The position numbers and the translations under genes are program-made. From Proteobacteria bacterium UBA964 (GTDB lineage: Bacteria; Pseudomonadota; Gammaproteobacteria; Steroidobacterales; Steroidobacteraceae), in the NCBI GenBank assembly GCA_002292945.1, contig DBCG01000129.1, positions 14,392-38,990 on the forward strand: a DNA stretch of 24,599 bases, given 5' to 3'. The first letter of the stretch is position 1, and every line of letters starts with the position of its first letter. The notes below the pieces were generated by a model. The model was given only the letters and a program-made list of their open reading frames with translations. It did no database searches and was not told the DNA's origin. Of this stretch, positions 22,214-24,599 are shown in pieces.

Positions 22214-24583
22214 ATGAAAACGCATAAAAAAGGTTCCCTGACGGGGATGCTCGGCGGGACATTGGGGATCATGTTGCCCCTGTTCGCTGTCGGTCCCGTC
22301 ACCGCTGCGGAGGACATCGGGCTCGAAGAGGTGGTCGTCACCGCCCAGAAGCGTGCCGAGAAGCTCCAGGATGTCGGTATCGCCATCTCGGCATTCTCCG
22401 CCGATGATCTGGCAGCGCGTGGTTGGACGGATATCACGCAGGTCGCGTCGCAGACGCCCAACCTCGACATCAAATATGTCTGGGGCAACTCGATGCCCGT
22501 GGCCACCATCCGTGGCATCGGCATGAACGACTTCCAGGCCAACAGCAAGCCGGGTGTCGGCTTCTATGTCGACGAGGTCTACCTGCCGTCGATCGCCTTG
22601 ATGGGTCTGCAGTTGTTCGACATGGAGAGGCTCGAGGTCCTCAAGGGGCCGCAGGGCACTCTCTATGGCCGCAACACCAACGGCGGCGCGATCAACTACA
22701 TCACGCGCAAGCCGACGCAGGAGACCGACGCCCATGTCAAAGGCTCCTTCGGCCGCTTCGACCGGCTCGAGTACGAGGCCGCCATCGGTGGTGGTCTGAC
22801 GGATACGATCTCTGGCCGGTTGGCGGTGTTCGGTATCCAGCAGGGTAAGGGTCACGTGCTCAACCGTACGAGCGGCAAGAAGCACGGTGAGGTCGATATC
22901 AACGCTTGGCGCGCGCAATTGCGCTTCCAGCCCTCCGATCGTCTGGACATCAACTTCAATGTCCACGGCGGTCAGGACAGCTCGGAAGGCTCGTACTTCC
23001 AGCACGTCGGCTTCTGGAACAAGGGCGCGACCGGCGCGACGCCGGCGGCCAGCCGGTTCTGTTCGGCGGTGCTGCGCGGCCAGCGTGACCCGGCCAACTG
23101 CGTGGACCTGCTGCAGTACAGCGACACGGACAACAACATCTACGCCGGTGATTACACCGCCCGCAACGACATCAGCTACAACGGGAAGGCGCTCAACTTC
23201 GACGAGTGGCCGCTCGACAACAGCAACTTGGGCGCTGGGCTCAACTTGAGCTATGAGCTCGCGAACGGGATGACGTTCACATCGGTCACGTCCTACGAGG
23301 AGTACGAACGGTTCCAGCCGAAGGAGTCTGACGCGCAGCCGCTGCTGTTCCTCGACCTGTACTTCGCGAGCAAGATCGAGGCTTACGCGCAGGAGTTCCG
23401 TCTCGCCTCCTCGGGAGACAGCGACGTCTCGTGGATCGTCGGCGCGCACTACACCGATGAGTGGGTGGCCGAGGATCCGCCGCGCGTGCTGTTCGTCGAC
23501 AACTTCCTCGTGAACCGCGCGCAGGTGATCTACGATCAGGACCAGACGCAGATCGCCGGCTTCGGTCAGGTCGATTGGCGCTTCGCTGAAGGTTGGAAGC
23601 TGACCCTCGGCGCCCGCTACCTGAAGGAAGACATCGAGTTCACCAGCGAGTCCGCCTTCCTGCGTCCGCCGAGTTTCGACCAGGCGACCCGCGTCGTGCT
23701 GGCGACGGTCCCCGGCGTCATCACCGTCGCGGGGCAAACGCCGATCCCGGTCACCGGCAAGACGGAGGACAAGGCCAACACCTGGCGCGTCGCCCTCGAC
23801 TGGAAGCCTGCCGACCACCTCCTGCTCTACGCGAGCGCGTCTAAGGGCTACAAAGGCGGTGGTTTCAACGGTGGTTTCGTGACCAACATCGCGCAGTGGA
23901 TCCCGTACAAGCCCGAAGAGGTGAAGGCCTACGAGATCGGCTTCAAGAGCGATTGGGCGAACCGGCGCGTCATCTTCAACGGCGCGTTCTTCTACAGCGA
24001 CTACACCAACCTGCAGGCGGTGTCTTCGCGTCCGTCAGCGACCGGCGTGGTGCAGAACTTCCTCGCCAACGTCTCCGAGGCTGAGATCTACGGTGCAGAG
24101 TTCGATGTGACGGCGCGACCGACGCCCAACTTCGAGATCCGTGCCGGGCTGGGCCTCCTGCGCACCGAGAACAAGGATCCGCAGCCGTTGTTCGACGGAC
24201 CGTTCGCCGCGGCTGGCGTGAAAGCGCCGCGCAAGCTCGCGAACTCGCCGCCGTACACGGTGAACCTTGCGATGCAGTACGACGTGCCGATGGGCGAGCG
24301 TGGCTACCTGCGTTTCGCCACCGACATCAACCGATCCGGGAAACAGTTCAAGGAGATCCAGAACAATGTGGCGCTGGAGGTGCCGGAGCAGGGCTTCTGG
24401 AACGGCAGCGTCAGCTGGCGCTCCACGGACGATCGTTGGAACGTGTCGCTCTACGGCCGCAATCTGGCCGATGAGGAGTACATCATGGACACGTTGAGCA
24501 CGCCGGCCTCGAACGGCTGGGGCGTTATCGTCTACGGTATGCCGCGCACCTACGGGTTGAGCGCGGAATATCGCTGGAAGTGA
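22214..24583 (+). CDS. TonB-dependent outer-membrane receptor
   Basis: This complete 789-residue receptor begins with a signal peptide (basic MKTHKK, a hydrophobic stretch to about residue 30, probable cleavage after VTAA). A TonB-box-like LEEVVVTAQKR follows, then a plug domain (about 45-160) with PVATIRGIGMNDFQ, VGFYVDEVYL and LEVLKGPQGTLYGRNTNGGAINY, and a long beta-barrel ending in YGLSAEYRWK. It would import a ligand across the outer membrane using TonB energy. Receptors with this N-terminus are numerous in sphingomonads and some Gammaproteobacteria and often serve organic substrates rather than siderophores. Lying 55 bp after xsc, with no ABC or TRAP transporter in the window, it is probably the uptake route for this pathway's substrate, but the ligand cannot be predicted. 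Confidence 0.94.
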   Translation: MKTHKKGSLTGMLGGTLGIMLPLFAVGPVTAAEDIGLEEVVVTAQKRAEKLQDVGIAISAFSADDLAARGWTDITQVASQTPNLDIKYVWGNSMPVATIRGIGMNDFQANSKPGVGFYVDEVYLPSIALMGLQLFDMERLEVLKGPQGTLYGRNTNGGAINYITRKPTQETDAHVKGSFGRFDRLEYEAAIGGGLTDTISGRLAVFGIQQGKGHVLNRTSGKKHGEVDINAWRAQLRFQPSDRLDINFNVHGGQDSSEGSYFQHVGFWNKGATGATPAASRFCSAVLRGQRDPANCVDLLQYSDTDNNIYAGDYTARNDISYNGKALNFDEWPLDNSNLGAGLNLSYELANGMTFTSVTSYEEYERFQPKESDAQPLLFLDLYFASKIEAYAQEFRLASSGDSDVSWIVGAHYTDEWVAEDPPRVLFVDNFLVNRAQVIYDQDQTQIAGFGQVDWRFAEGWKLTLGARYLKEDIEFTSESAFLRPPSFDQATRVVLATVPGVITVAGQTPIPVTGKTEDKANTWRVALDWKPADHLLLYASASKGYKGGGFNGGFVTNIAQWIPYKPEEVKAYEIGFKSDWANRRVIFNGAFFYSDYTNLQAVSSRPSATGVVQNFLANVSEAEIYGAEFDVTARPTPNFEIRAGLGLLRTENKDPQPLFDGPFAAAGVKAPRKLANSPPYTVNLAMQYDVPMGERGYLRFATDINRSGKQFKEIQNNVALEVPEQGFWNGSVSWRSTDDRWNVSLYGRNLADEEYIMDTLSTPASNGWGVIVYGMPRTYGLSAEYRWK

Positions 24584-24599
24584 TGCGGAGCGGCGGGTG

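Noticed and set aside
22190..23818. Open frame of 542 codons opposite the TonB receptor gene
   Set aside because: It is a mirror of the receptor coding sequence, rich in Val/Asp/Arg/Gly with no domain; the receptor frame is unambiguous.
1..24599. tRNA, rRNA, CRISPR arrays, transposases, integrases, attachment sites and replication origins
   Set aside because: None could be recognised by eye; no repeated spacers, no terminal inverted repeats with a transposase gene and no uninterpreted gap above 160 bp.

Overview
This window comes from a GC-rich, Gram-negative proteobacterium. The evidence is an outer-membrane TonB-dependent receptor with the N-terminal pattern common in sphingomonad-like Alphaproteobacteria and steroid- or hydrocarbon-degrading Gammaproteobacteria, heterotetrameric sarcosine oxidase genes, and IclR-type regulation. 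The class cannot be settled from the sequence alone. No RNA genes, insertion sequences, phage genes or CRISPR arrays were seen. The region looks like a dense catabolic island, with most genes overlapping or nearly touching.

Layout. (1) Positions 1-471 (+) hold the 3' end of a dimethylglycine-dehydrogenase/GcvT-type gene. (2) A long leftward block (461-13827, minus strand) reads, in transcription order: Old Yellow Enzyme-type flavin oxidoreductase, phosphotriesterase-family metallohydrolase, two consecutive hydantoinase-B/oxoprolinase-type subunits, an NTF2/SnoaL-like protein, a DCC-type (DUF393) thiol protein, a non-pyrrolysine MttB-family methyltransferase, and soxB-soxD-soxA-soxG (sarcosine oxidase). 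(3) Divergent from it, hyuA and a phosphate acetyltransferase gene (13920-16996, +). (4) A leftward trio, IclR regulator, class III omega-amino acid:pyruvate aminotransferase and citrate synthase (16972-20253, minus). (5) Divergent from that, xsc (sulfoacetaldehyde acetyltransferase) and the TonB receptor (20407-24583, +).

How the parts may fit. Xsc is the most diagnostic enzyme: sulfoacetaldehyde + phosphate gives acetyl phosphate + sulfite. The aminotransferase could make sulfoacetaldehyde from taurine, the phosphate acetyltransferase would turn acetyl phosphate into acetyl-CoA, and the citrate synthase would feed it into the TCA cycle. The left half holds enzymes that remove N-methyl groups (MttB-like, DMGDH-like, SoxBDAG) and enzymes that could open amide, lactam or ester bonds (HyuA/HyuB, phosphotriesterase-like protein, flavin reductase). 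One hypothesis is a pathway for an N-methylated and/or N-acylated taurine derivative imported through the TonB receptor and degraded to acetyl-CoA, sulfite and C1 units. The alternative is that two independent modules lie side by side, one for methylated glycines or hydantoins and one for taurine. The sequence cannot decide between these.

The two divergent intergenic regions (13828-13919 and 20254-20406) carry recognisable promoter elements. The second also has a striking pair of overlapping inverted repeats over the xsc -35 element, a good candidate IclR operator.
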